Assembly: GCA_003558435.1 (NCBI GenBank)
Contig: PWLR01000031.1
Coordinates: 1-33,969, forward strand
From: Nitriliruptoraceae bacterium
GTDB lineage: Bacteria > Actinomycetota > Nitriliruptoria > Nitriliruptorales > Nitriliruptoraceae
Reading direction: 5' to 3'
DNA length: 33,969 bases
Each line of letters opens with the position of its first letter. Within the stretch, counting starts at the first letter, position 1. Of this stretch, positions 7,511-15,818 are shown piece by piece. A program made the position numbers and the translations under genes. The notes under the pieces were generated by a model, which saw only the letters and a list, made by a program, of their open reading frames with translations, had not been told where the DNA came from and searched no databases.

Positions 7511-8908
7511 TCACTCGAACGTGGCGTTCAACTGGTCGTCGATCGTCGACTGGAACTCCTCGAGGGAGATGTCCCCCGCGAGCACGCCTTCGATCGCCGG
7601 TGCGAGGATGCTGTCGAACGCGGGCCAGTCGCCCTCCCACAGCGGACCTTCCGGCTCGGAGTTGGCGAGGCCGTCGATGAAGGCCTGGTTGTTCTCCGGG
7701 GGGGCGAAGGTCAGGAACTCGTCGATCGTGTCCTCGTCGTCGACACGTGACGGGATGTTGGCACCCAACTCCGCGATCGAGGCCTGGACCTCACCATCGG
7801 TCAGGCGGGTGACGAGGTCGAACGCCTCTTCGGGGTGTTCGGTGTTGGCGTTGACCACGTAGGCGCCCCAGAACGTCCAGTTGACCGCTCCGGCCGGGCC
7901 GGCGGGGATGTTCACGACGTCCCAGTCGAAGTCGTTCTCCCGGTAGGCCGGGGTCGACCAACGGCCGCTCAGCTGCATGCCGACCTGACCGGCCTGGTAC
8001 GGCGGTTGGCTGTCCTCGCCGTAGGGCACGCCGAGTCCGTCCTGGTACAGCCCGGAGAGGAACTCGAGGCCCATGACCGACTCGTCGCTGCCGACGTTGG
8101 AGGCGGTGCGGTCCTCGTTGAAGAACCCGCCACCGGCGGAGTTCATCCAGATGCCCGGGTTCGCCCACCAGTTGTTCATGCCGAAGCCCTGGATGTCACC
8201 ACCCAGACCATCGACCGCCGCGGCGACCTCACGGAAGCTGTCCCAGTCCCATTCGCCGGCTTCGTCGAGTTCGCGCGGGTCCGGCGCGCCGGCCTCGGCG
8301 ATCAGGTCGTTGTTGAGGTAGAAGACGAAGGTCGAGACGTCGCGGGGCAGGCCCCACAGGGACTGACCGGATTCCTGCGTGTCCGGGTCGACGGTCAACA
8401 GCTCCATCGGTCCGGGGGCGTAGGCCTCGTCGCCCGCGTAGGCGTCGCTGGCTTCGGCCGAGTCCCGCAGATCGAGGATCAGGCCGCGGCTCGCGAAGTC
8501 GGCGATGTCGGTGCCGGGGATCCAGAAGACGTCGGGGGCGGTGCCGCCGGCGATCTCCGTGCGCAGCACGTCCTGGTACGACGAGGTCTCCGAGCCGCCG
8601 GGCTCGTACTCGAGACCCACCCCGTCCCAGCCGGCGTCGATCTCCTCGCTGACGCTGTTGTACAGGTTGGTCTCGGCGTCGTTGTCCGGGCGGGTACGCC
8701 AACGCAGCGACACGTCGTCGCCGCTGGCCGCGGCGGCGTCGTCACCCTCGTCGACATCGTCCCCCTCGTCGACGTCGCCATCCTCGGCGTCATCGATGCC
8801 AGGGTCCCCGCCGGTCTCGGCGTCGGTCTCCGTGCCGTTGTCGGCTCCACAGGCGGTCAACACGACTGCCGTGGCCGCGAGCACCGCGGTCCATCTCTTG
8901 ATCCTCAT
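7511..8908 (-). CDS. Extracellular sugar-binding lipoprotein of a CUT1 ABC transporter
   Basis: This gene encodes 465 residues. A lipoprotein signal peptide (M-R-I-K-R-W then a hydrophobic core) ends in lipobox V-L-T-A-C with Cys20 as the lipidated residue. An Asp/Glu/Gly-rich linker follows (about 22-62) with a duplicated V-D-E-G-D-D unit, and then the family 1 solute-binding fold. AGAGGG lies upstream of the ATG. The gene starts 45 bp after the galT stop on the same strand, so it is probably co-transcribed with galT. Context (galT, galE, GH42, GH36) suggests that the ligand is a galactose-containing oligosaccharide or galactoside; the ligand is not shown by the sequence itself. Confidence 0.9.
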   Translation of the reverse strand: MRIKRWTAVLAATAVVLTACGADNGTETDAETGGDPGIDDAEDGDVDEGDDVDEGDDAAAASGDDVSLRWRTRPDNDAETNLYNSVSEEIDAGWDGVGLEYEPGGSETSSYQDVLRTEIAGGTAPDVFWIPGTDIADFASRGLILDLRDSAEASDAYAGDEAYAPGPMELLTVDPDTQESGQSLWGLPRDVSTFVFYLNNDLIAEAGAPDPRELDEAGEWDWDSFREVAAAVDGLGGDIQGFGMNNWWANPGIWMNSAGGGFFNEDRTASNVGSDESVMGLEFLSGLYQDGLGVPYGEDSQPPYQAGQVGMQLSGRWSTPAYRENDFDWDVVNIPAGPAGAVNWTFWGAYVVNANTEHPEEAFDLVTRLTDGEVQASIAELGANIPSRVDDEDTIDEFLTFAPPENNQAFIDGLANSEPEGPLWEGDWPAFDSILAPAIEGVLAGDISLEEFQSTIDDQLNATFE

Positions 8909-8953
8909 CGGTCGTTTCCCTCTCCCGGCACCGCCCTTGCGGCGCGTCGGCGT

Positions 8954-10129
8954 TCAGATCGTGGGTGTGGTCCCGACGTCCGCCGGGGTCGTCGCGTGGA
9001 CGACCTCGACGTCGGGGATGGGGGCGTGGTCCGCTCCCGCCGCGCCCGTGGGTACCGCCGCCAGCTGCGCCGCGGAGTCCTCGGGCAAGGTGTCGTTGAT
9101 GAACAGACCTGCCGCGGTCTCGACCGTTGCTCGCACCTTGAGTCTGTGTGCGCTGCGGTTGGGTGGCAGGAACTCGAAGCTCAGGTGCCAGTCATCGACG
9201 GGCTGCCCGTCGATCTCCGTCGGGGCCTGCTGGCACGCCATGAGGTAGGCGATCGGGGCCTCGTAGAGCCGGTCGTAGCGGCGAACGACGTCACGCAACG
9301 CCAGCGCCAGGTCGCGACGTTCGCTGTCCGTGAGATCGGTGAGGCGTCGGGCACCGTGGCGCCGTGCTCGCACGTGCAACTCGAACGGCCAATCCGGCGC
9401 GAAGGGGACCCCGACGGTGAAGCTGTCGTTGCTGGCGACCGTGCGGGCCACCGAGCCGTCGTCGCGTGCGACCACCTCGCAGCTGAGGCAGGTGTCGTGC
9501 CGCTCGCGATGGCGGTGCAGCACCTGGACCCGGTCCCGGATCTGCGACGGCAGATGGTCCAGCGCATAGATCTGGCCATGCGGATGCGAGAGGGTGGCCC
9601 CGACGTCCTCGCCACGGTTCTCGAACACGAGCACCACGCGATGCTCGCGTTCGGCCCACAGTGCCTCGGAGCGATCGGCCCAGATCGCGACCACCCGGGC
9701 GAGCTCGAGGGCGGAGAGCGTGGCCAGTGACCCGGTGTGCGTCGGGGTGTAGAGCACGACCTCGCACCGTCCGCGGGACGGAGCGGTCACCCCGTCCATC
9801 GCGGGCGGCTCCGGCGGGTCGGCGAACAGGGTCGGGAAGCGGTTCTCGAACACCGCCGCCTCGTAGGGGAACGGGAGTTCCGGTCCGCCGACGCACAGCG
9901 GACAGGCCGGGGCTGCGCGGTTGCCGACGGGTGCTGACTGCGGCCGGGTGTTGCGAGCGGGCGAGATCGCCACCCACCGGTCGGTGAGCGCATCGTGGCG
10001 GAGGTGCAGGGCCGGCCAGGCGCCGGCGGCCGAGTGCGCCGGGAGGTGGGCGTCGGGACCGCGTCGCCCGTAGAGGAACAGGCGCCGGCCATCGCCGTGC
10101 TGCAACTCGTGCCGCTCCAGGCTCTCCAT
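8954..10129 (-). CDS. galT: Galactose-1-phosphate uridylyltransferase
   Basis: This gene encodes 391 residues. The enzyme swaps UMP between UDP-glucose and galactose-1-phosphate in the Leloir pathway. The active-site S-H-P-H-G-Q at 181-186 holds the nucleophile His184. C-P-L-C at 76-79 is the expected zinc-binding pair, and F-E-N-R-F-P-T at 94-100 is typical of the family. The open frame continues 62 codons upstream, but homology and a promoter ending six bases before the ATG at 10129 support this start and a leaderless mRNA. It is the first gene of galT-SBP-permease-permease. Confidence 0.92.
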   Translation of the reverse strand: MESLERHELQHGDGRRLFLYGRRGPDAHLPAHSAAGAWPALHLRHDALTDRWVAISPARNTRPQSAPVGNRAAPACPLCVGGPELPFPYEAAVFENRFPTLFADPPEPPAMDGVTAPSRGRCEVVLYTPTHTGSLATLSALELARVVAIWADRSEALWAEREHRVVLVFENRGEDVGATLSHPHGQIYALDHLPSQIRDRVQVLHRHRERHDTCLSCEVVARDDGSVARTVASNDSFTVGVPFAPDWPFELHVRARRHGARRLTDLTDSERRDLALALRDVVRRYDRLYEAPIAYLMACQQAPTEIDGQPVDDWHLSFEFLPPNRSAHRLKVRATVETAAGLFINDTLPEDSAAQLAAVPTGAAGADHAPIPDVEVVHATTPADVGTTPTI

Positions 10130-10135
10130 CTCGTA

Positions 10136-10169
10136 GGTGTACGCCCTCTTGCGGAAGTTTGTCAAGAGG
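10136..10169 (-). promoter_or_regulatory. galT operon promoter with overlapping inverted repeat
   Basis: On the minus strand a perfect -35 TTGACA (10165-10160) and a -10 TACACC (10141-10136) are separated by 18 bases. The -10 ends six bases before the galT ATG, giving a leaderless transcript. An inverted repeat, CCTCTTG (10145-10151) and CAAGAGG (10163-10169), overlaps the -35 box and could be an operator. Confidence 0.65.
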
Positions 10170-10178
10170 CGATGTAAG

Positions 10179-10193
10179 GTTTCGGTTCCGAAA
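10179..10193. promoter_or_regulatory. Candidate operator upstream of galT
   Basis: GTTTCGGTTCCGAAA contains the palindrome TTTCGG-tt-CCGAAA (10180-10193), just upstream of the galT -35 box. The 8-mer GTTTCGGT also occurs in front of galE at 15755-15762, which makes it a candidate half-site for the DeoR-type regulator of the locus. Confidence 0.4.
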
Positions 10194-10328
10194 GTGCGCG
10201 CAGTGTACGACCGTGGTCGTTGGAAGGCCGATAGCGCACGCCGTACCTCGGCGAGCGGCCCGATGCGCGAACTCCGGGGTCGCCGTTCCGGCCCGATGAC
10301 GCTCCAGGCCGTCACGGGTGATGCCCTC

Positions 10329-10361
10329 GCCCGGCAGCGGGTGGCTGGCGCGACGCCGGGC
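10329..10361 (-). terminator. Terminator after the GH42 gene
   Basis: Arms GCCGGGC (10355-10361) and GCCCGGC (10329-10335) flank a 19-nt loop immediately after the GH42 stop. It would separate the galE-to-GH42 transcript from the galT transcript. Confidence 0.4.
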
Positions 10362-12341
10362 TCAGGTGTCGTCGATGTCCGCGCCGAGCCCCTGGATGGT
10401 CCGGCTGGCGTGGTCGATGCTCACCTGCTGCCCGGCCCGTGCGAAGACCTCCAGGTGAGGAGCCGCGGGTGTCAGGCCCGTGACCGATGCCAGCGCCGCC
10501 GTCCACGCCGCGCTGGAGGCGCCTCCGAGGTGCACCATCCCACCACGCCTGATGGCCACGACCGCGCCGTCCAGCGGGCCGCCCTCCGCGTGGGCGAGCA
10601 CCTCGAGGTCCGGAGCGAACACGGCGTCGGGTCCGGTCCCGACAGGGATCAGCGTCTCGACCCAGCCACCGGCAGCGATCAGCTCGCGATCCGGAGTCCC
10701 GGCCATGTCATCGGTGTCGGCGTCGGCGTCGGACGCCCATCGCAGCTGGCTGCGATCGGTGGGATCGCGGGGCCAGCCGGAGGGGCTGCCGGCATGATCG
10801 ACCCTGGCGCCCAGCCGATCGGTCAGACCGGCCGGCAGCGGCACGTCGACCCACACCGCGTGGGGGTCGCGGACCAGCGCCCGGGGACCGACCACCACCG
10901 TGGTCCCGGCGTCGAGCGCCGCCGCCAGGCGCGCCAGGCGATCGTCGGTGACCACGTGGAAGCCCGGCAGCAGCACCAACTCGTAGCCGGTCAGGTCCGC
11001 ATCGGCCGGCACGACGTCGACATCCAACCCCAGCCGACGGGCCGCGGCGTGCGCCGCGATCACGAGTTCCCGGTGCGAGGCGTCCGGCACCTGGGGCACG
11101 ACCTGCAGCATCCACGCGTCCAGGTGCTCGTGCACCAGTGCGACCCGTGCCTGCGGCCGTTCCAGCAGTGCTGGCGAGGTGGCGGCCACCTCGGCGTGTT
11201 CGCGCAGGAACCGCGCCGCCTCGTCGTAGGCGGGGGCGCGAGACGCATCGTGGCGCAGCAGCGCGGCGTGATGCTGTTCCTGTCCGGCCCGGGCGGCGCG
11301 CCAGCGGAACCACAACAGGCCCTCGATGCCGTGCAGGGCCGCCTGCCAGCACCACAGGCGCACCTGGCCGACCGGCACGGCCGGATTGTCGCCGGTCCAG
11401 TTCACGGGCCCGGGCTGCTGCTCGATGATCCAGGCGCGCCCGCCACGGTCGTCGACCCCGGCGTCGACCGGCAGCGCCGAGCCGCGCGCGAGGTCCAGGA
11501 CGAACGCGACGTCGTCCGGGCCGCGCAGCCCGTGGGGGTACATGTCCACCGCGCCCAGTCCCGTCGGCCGACCCACGTCGCGCACGTCGATGTCGACATC
11601 ACCCATGTAGAGGTTGGTGAAGATCTCACGGCCGGGCGATCCGGCGGCGACGATGGCGCGCTGCTCGTCGAGGCCCTCGATGGCCTGCGACGACGCGAAC
11701 TCGAGGTGGGCGACCCGCAGCGACGGGGTGTGGTCGGTCACGGTGGGGACCGGCAGCGCCACGTCCGCGAACGAGGGGTAGTCGCCGGACCAGAACGCGG
11801 TGCCCCAGGCGGCGTTCAGCGCGTCGATGTCGCCGTCGAACCGCTCGGCCAACCACCCCGAGAACGCAGCCTGGCTCTCGTCGCTCCAGCAGCGGGCCGA
11901 GTCGTGGTTGCCGGGTTCGTTGTCGAGCTGCCAGGCCACCACCGCGGGGTGCTCGCCGTAGCGTTCGACCATCGCGGCGGTGATCCGCGCCGCCTCCTCG
12001 CGGAAGCTGCGCGACGACGGCGAGGTGTGGCGACGTGAGCCGTAGGCGCGCCGGCGACCGTCGGGACCCACGCTCAGGATGTCGGGACGTTCGAGCGCCA
12101 ACCACACCGGCGGGGTCGCGGTCGGCGTGCCCAGCACCACCGACAACCCCGCGTCCGCCAGCGTGTCGATCGCGCGGTCGAGCCATCCCCAGTCGAGCCG
12201 GCCGCGCGCCGGTTCGAACCGGCTCCAGGCGAACTCGCCGATGCGCACCAGCTCGAGGCCGAGCCCGGCCATCTGTGCCGCGTCGTCCGCCCACCGCGAC
12301 TCCGGCCACTGCTCCGGGTACCAGCAGACCCCGAACCTCAT
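10362..12341 (-). CDS. GH42 beta-galactosidase
   Basis: This gene encodes 659 residues from the ATG at 12341, the start that fits the family opening M-R-F-G-V-C-W-Y-P-E-Q-W. An in-frame ATG six codons upstream (12359) is also possible. The acid/base is Glu142 in W-Q-L-D-N-E-P-G and the nucleophile is Glu307 in W-I-I-E-Q-Q-P-G. The (beta/alpha)8 domain is followed by a trimerisation-type and a small beta domain, as in full-length GH42 enzymes. There is no signal peptide, so it acts in the cytoplasm on imported beta-galactosides and releases galactose. It follows the GH36 gene by about 100 bp on the same strand. Confidence 0.92.
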   Translation of the reverse strand: MRFGVCWYPEQWPESRWADDAAQMAGLGLELVRIGEFAWSRFEPARGRLDWGWLDRAIDTLADAGLSVVLGTPTATPPVWLALERPDILSVGPDGRRRAYGSRRHTSPSSRSFREEAARITAAMVERYGEHPAVVAWQLDNEPGNHDSARCWSDESQAAFSGWLAERFDGDIDALNAAWGTAFWSGDYPSFADVALPVPTVTDHTPSLRVAHLEFASSQAIEGLDEQRAIVAAGSPGREIFTNLYMGDVDIDVRDVGRPTGLGAVDMYPHGLRGPDDVAFVLDLARGSALPVDAGVDDRGGRAWIIEQQPGPVNWTGDNPAVPVGQVRLWCWQAALHGIEGLLWFRWRAARAGQEQHHAALLRHDASRAPAYDEAARFLREHAEVAATSPALLERPQARVALVHEHLDAWMLQVVPQVPDASHRELVIAAHAAARRLGLDVDVVPADADLTGYELVLLPGFHVVTDDRLARLAAALDAGTTVVVGPRALVRDPHAVWVDVPLPAGLTDRLGARVDHAGSPSGWPRDPTDRSQLRWASDADADTDDMAGTPDRELIAAGGWVETLIPVGTGPDAVFAPDLEVLAHAEGGPLDGAVVAIRRGGMVHLGGASSAAWTAALASVTGLTPAAPHLEVFARAGQQVSIDHASRTIQGLGADIDDT

Positions 12342-12390
12342 CCTCGCCCCGTCTCGCATCCGTCGCCCTTCGTCGCGTAGCGCCGGCTGT

Positions 12391-12440
12391 GGTCGTGCCG
12401 GCCGTGGTGGTGGCGGCCGTGGTGCCGGCCGTCGTGGTGC
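12391..12440. repeat. Short degenerate GTG/GCC repeats between the GH36 and GH42 genes
   Basis: GTGCCGGCCGT occurs at 12395-12405 and 12422-12432, with related GGCCGTGGTG units between and around them. The stretch is noncoding and low in complexity. It could be slippage-derived spacer or a structured leader; no function is evident. Confidence 0.45.
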
Positions 12441-12456
12441 TGCCCCGCCGTCCCGG

Positions 12457-13911
12457 TCAGCCGGGCTCGCCCTCCAGCCGTCCGGTCAGCGCGTCGTCGG
12501 CGTCGTGGTGCCACCTCGGTGCCCGGTCGGCCGGATCGATGAGCAGCTGCCGTGTCCAGGCGAGGCCCTGTTCATCCAGCTGATCGAGCGGATCCGACGA
12601 CACCGCCAGGCCTCCACGGGCGGCGAGGTAGCCGGCCCACACCTCGCGGCGTTCCACCTCCGGGCGCACCACGATGCAGTCCGGGTCGTCGATCCAGAAC
12701 CGGCCGTGCTGCCACGCCCGGGCGCGACCGACCAGCAACGCCCCCAACTGCGAGGGTTGGCTGATGTCGCCCAGCGGCGGCTCCCAGACCGGATCGATGT
12801 CGGGCGAGATCCGCATCGCATCGACCTTGCCGATCGACGGCAGCAGCGGAGCGCCGCACCCGAGCAACAGCGCGTCGTCGCCGATGCCTTCACGGACCAA
12901 CCGCAGGCCCTCGGCATAGGCGGCCAGCGGGGTGACGTCCTGGTGGCGGCGCCCGGGCAGTGCGCCGCCGTAGAGGAAGTCGATCTTGTGGTAGCTGAAC
13001 CCCCAGCCGCGCAGGGTCGCGAACACCTCGATCAGGTGCTCGGCAGCATCCGGATGGGTGACGTCCAGGACCCCGATGCGTTGCCCCCAGTGCCGATCGG
13101 CGGCCTCCGCACCGCCCACCAACCAGTCCGGGTGGTCGCGCGCGAGGTCGCTGTCCGAGCCGACCAGGAACGGCGCGGTCCAGATGCCCGCGGCCCGTCC
13201 CGTGTCGCGGATGCGGTCCGCCAGTTCGTCCAGGGGCGAGGGGAACGGCTGGGTCCGTCGCGTCAGCCAGTCGCCGATGCCGGTCTGGTAGCCGTCGTCG
13301 AGCTGCACCGTGTCGACGCGCAACCCCAGCCGGTCGGCGGCCGCCAGGTTGGTCAGCACGTCGGCTTCCGTCACCTTGTCGAAGTAGGTGTACCAGGAGC
13401 ACCAGCCGGTCCCGGGCTCACGCGGGGCCTGGACGTCGAGGTGGTCGGCCAGGAGCTGGCCACGGGCCGCGAGCGCGTCGTGGAGGGTGCCGTCGTGGGT
13501 GGTGGCGACGACCGGAGCGTCGGCGCGAACCACCAGCCGGCCGTCCTTCAGGTGCGCGCGGATCGAGGCCACCGCGACGTGCGGGTCGGGGGAGGCCCAG
13601 ACGGTCACCGGCGCATCGGGTTCGGGCTGCAGCGCCAGCAGCCCCTCGCCCTGGAACCCCTCCGCGGGAGCGGGCCTCTCGGGCCGGAACGCCATCGTCT
13701 GCCAGCGTTCCTTCGCTGGTCTGGGCGAACTCGCTCCCGCCCGGTAGGCGCCGGTCGGACTCCACGACTGCCAACCGTGTTCGTAGACGGTGGCCACGCG
13801 TGGGTCGAGCGGGATCTCAGCGATCGGCGCCCCGAACCCGTCACTCGCGTCACTCGCGCCACTCGCGCCGGTCTCGCCGGTCGGGAACGAGGGGTGGGTC
13901 GGGTCGGTCAT
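12457..13911 (-). CDS. GH36-family alpha-galactosidase
   Basis: This gene encodes 484 residues. Retaining alpha-galactosidase signatures are present: nucleophile Asp311 in Y-H-K-I-D-F-L-Y-G-G, acid/base Asp371 in M-R-I-S-P-D-I-D, and the H-G-W-Q-S-W-S motif at 45-51. No signal peptide is visible, so it should cleave imported melibiose- or raffinose-type sugars in the cytoplasm. It is shorter than the classical 700-residue enzymes because the N-terminal beta domain is reduced. Residues 12-26 are a Gly/Ala/Ser/Asp linker made by a DNA repeat. The ATG overlaps the TGA of the DeoR gene (ATGA), indicating translational coupling. Confidence 0.87.
   Translation of the reverse strand: MTDPTHPSFPTGETGASGASDASDGFGAPIAEIPLDPRVATVYEHGWQSWSPTGAYRAGASSPRPAKERWQTMAFRPERPAPAEGFQGEGLLALQPEPDAPVTVWASPDPHVAVASIRAHLKDGRLVVRADAPVVATTHDGTLHDALAARGQLLADHLDVQAPREPGTGWCSWYTYFDKVTEADVLTNLAAADRLGLRVDTVQLDDGYQTGIGDWLTRRTQPFPSPLDELADRIRDTGRAAGIWTAPFLVGSDSDLARDHPDWLVGGAEAADRHWGQRIGVLDVTHPDAAEHLIEVFATLRGWGFSYHKIDFLYGGALPGRRHQDVTPLAAYAEGLRLVREGIGDDALLLGCGAPLLPSIGKVDAMRISPDIDPVWEPPLGDISQPSQLGALLVGRARAWQHGRFWIDDPDCIVVRPEVERREVWAGYLAARGGLAVSSDPLDQLDEQGLAWTRQLLIDPADRAPRWHHDADDALTGRLEGEPG
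13841..13867. repeat. Three tandem 9-bp repeats inside the GH36 gene
   Basis: TCACTCGCG, TCACTCGCG and CCACTCGCG run head to tail. On the coding strand they give Ala-Ser-Gly/Asp triplets in the N-terminal linker, so copy-number change would keep the frame. Confidence 0.8.
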
Positions 13912-14744
13912 GTGGGGCTCCCGGACAGCGGCTCGGCGAGCTGGACCTGCAGACCGGTCTCGCGTAGTGCGGCGACCAGGTCGGCGTCGGCGTCGGCATC
14001 GGTGATCAACAGGTCGACGTCGTCGAGGTCGCAGACGTGCGCGAGCGCGACCTGTCCGAGTTTGGTCGCATCGGCGCAGACCACCCGACGCTGGGACGCG
14101 CGCAGGATCAGGCGCTTGATCTCGGTTTCCGGCAGGTTGACGTTGGTCACGCCGCGTTCGGTGTCGACGCCGTTGCATCCGACGAACGCGGTGCCGGCGT
14201 TGATCGAGGCCAGTACCAGGCCACCCAGCGGTTCGACCAGCGAGTGCTGCTTCGGGCGCAGGGTGCCGCCGGTGACCACGACGGTCAGTCGGGGGCTCGC
14301 GGATTCCAGCGCCAGCGCGATCGTCAGCGAACTGGTGAACACGGTCACGTCGGTGAGGTCGTCGCGGGCGGCCAGGGCCTGAGCGATCGCGGTCGTGGTG
14401 GTCCCGACGTCCAGCACGATGGTGTCGCCGTCGTTGACCAGCGTCGCGGCGGCTCGGGCGATGGCGCGCTTCTGGTCGGCGGCCGCGATCTCGGCTTCCT
14501 CGAACGGCCGCTCGACCGGGGCGGCGGTGCGCGGGACGGCACCGCCGCGGACCCGGCGTAGCTGGCCGCGCGCCTCCAACGCATCGAGGTCGGCGCGGAC
14601 CGTCACCTCGGAGACCTCGAACCGTCCGGCCAGGTCGGTGACCCGCACGAAGTCGCGCTCGCGCAGCATCGCGAGCATGCGGTCGCGGCGGACCCGGGCG
14701 GGAACGGGGCGCGACGACTGGTCGTCGGCTGGGGACAGGTTCAC
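13908..14744 (-). CDS. DeoR-family transcriptional regulator
   Basis: This gene encodes 278 residues from a GTG that overlaps the galE stop (GTGA). The N-terminal winged helix (about 20-70) has the DeoR signature S-E-V-T-V-R-A-D-L-D-A-L-E-x-x-G. The C-terminal sugar-phosphate sensing domain has D-V-G-T-T-T-T at 112-118 and G-C-N-G-V-D further on. Family members usually repress sugar operons until a phosphorylated sugar binds. Placed inside the galE operon, it probably controls this locus and its own synthesis, with a galactose phosphate or similar as a plausible signal (inference). The GH36 ATG overlaps its stop. Confidence 0.9.
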   Translation of the reverse strand: MNLSPADDQSSRPVPARVRRDRMLAMLRERDFVRVTDLAGRFEVSEVTVRADLDALEARGQLRRVRGGAVPRTAAPVERPFEEAEIAAADQKRAIARAAATLVNDGDTIVLDVGTTTTAIAQALAARDDLTDVTVFTSSLTIALALESASPRLTVVVTGGTLRPKQHSLVEPLGGLVLASINAGTAFVGCNGVDTERGVTNVNLPETEIKRLILRASQRRVVCADATKLGQVALAHVCDLDDVDLLITDADADADLVAALRETGLQVQLAEPLSGSPT

Positions 14745-15739
14745 GAGCCGGGGCTCCCCGCACCGTGGTCGCCACCCGAGCTGCCGCTGGCGAACGTCCA
14801 CGCATCGCCGACGATCCGGTCGAGGCCGTTGTGGACGGGTTGCCATCCGAGCAGCTGGCGGGCCCGGTCGGAGGACGCGACGAGGATCGCCGGGTCCCCC
14901 TCCCGGCGGGGCGCCTCCTCGACGGGGACGGGGTGGCCGGTGACCCGTCGGACCGATTCGATCACCTCGAGCACGCTGAAGCCGCGGCCGTTGCCGAGGT
15001 TGCAGGTCAGCTGGCCGTGGTCGCCGAGCTGTTCGACGGCGCGGACATGGGCGTCGGCGAGGTCGAGCACGTGCACGTAGTCGCGGACCGCGGAGCCGTC
15101 GGGGGTCGGGTAGTCGGTGCCGAACACGGAGACCTTCTCGCGCTGCCCGGAGGCGACCTGCAGCACCAACGGGATCAGGTGGGTCTCGGGGTCGTGGCGC
15201 TCCCCGCGTTCGGCGGTACCACCGGCGGCGTTGAAGTAGCGCAACGCCGCGTAGCGCAGACCGTGGATGCGGTGATGCCAGGCCAACATGCGCTCGATCA
15301 ACAGCTTGGACTCGCCGTAGGCGTTGGTCGGCGACAGCGGGTCGTCCTCCACGATCGGGGTGCGCTCGGGCTCGCCGTAGACCGCGGCGGTCGACGACAG
15401 CACGAACCGATCGATGCCGTGGCGGACCAGCGCTTCCAACAGCGTGGCCGAGCCGCCGGTGTTCACCGCGAAGAACCGCTCCGGTGCCCGCATCGACTCG
15501 CCGGCCTCGATCAGGGCGGCGAAGTGGAGGCAGGCGTCGAACTCGCCGTCCCCGACGACCTCGTCGATCTCGTCGGGCACCGTGATGTCGGCCTCGACGA
15601 ACCGTGCGTCCGCGGGAACAGCATCGCGATGGCCCTTGCTCAGGTCGTCGGCGACCACGACCTCGTGGCCCGCTGCCAGCAGCGCCGCCGCGGTCGTCGA
15701 GCCGATGTACCCGGCACCGCCGGTCACCAGGATACGCAT
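14741..15739 (-). CDS. galE: UDP-glucose 4-epimerase
   Basis: This gene encodes 332 residues. The enzyme interconverts UDP-galactose and UDP-glucose using bound NAD. Evidence is the Rossmann motif G-G-A-G-Y-I-G at 7-13, the catalytic S-S-T at 115-117, Y-G-E-S-K with Tyr141 and Lys145, and R-Y-F-N-A-A-G-G. The open frame extends 70 codons upstream, but M-R-I-L-V-T-G-G at 15739 with GGAGAGG (15747-15753) upstream is clearly the start. It is the first gene of galE-deoR-GH36-GH42 and is divergent from galK. Confidence 0.95.
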   Translation of the reverse strand: MRILVTGGAGYIGSTTAAALLAAGHEVVVADDLSKGHRDAVPADARFVEADITVPDEIDEVVGDGEFDACLHFAALIEAGESMRAPERFFAVNTGGSATLLEALVRHGIDRFVLSSTAAVYGEPERTPIVEDDPLSPTNAYGESKLLIERMLAWHHRIHGLRYAALRYFNAAGGTAERGERHDPETHLIPLVLQVASGQREKVSVFGTDYPTPDGSAVRDYVHVLDLADAHVRAVEQLGDHGQLTCNLGNGRGFSVLEVIESVRRVTGHPVPVEEAPRREGDPAILVASSDRARQLLGWQPVHNGLDRIVGDAWTFASGSSGGDHGAGSPGS

Positions 15740-15754
15740 GGGGAACCTCTCCGC

Positions 15755-15793
15755 GTTTCGGTGTCTTGCCGTAACCTTCGAACCACTTACGGT
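15755..15793. promoter_or_regulatory. galE-galK divergent control region
   Basis: The inverted repeat CCGTAA (15769-15774) and TTACGG (15787-15792) encloses TTCGAA. For galK a possible -35 TTGCCG (15766-15771) and -10 TACGGT (15788-15793), 16 bases apart, overlap the repeat, so a bound regulator could block the promoter. GTTTCGGT at 15755-15762 matches the candidate operator upstream of galT. Confidence 0.5.
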
Positions 15794-15818
15794 AGTCGAG
15801 CGGTAGGGGCGAGACCAC

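Noticed and set aside
7835..9730. A 631-codon open frame on the plus strand
   Set aside because: It lies antisense to the binding-protein and galT genes, spans the gap between them, and has no recognisable motifs. Long antisense frames are normal at this GC content.
10137..12038. A 633-codon plus-strand open frame
   Set aside because: It is antisense to the GH42 gene, whose two catalytic glutamates are clear. Its Gln/Arg/Val/Asp-rich sequence is typical of a shadow frame.
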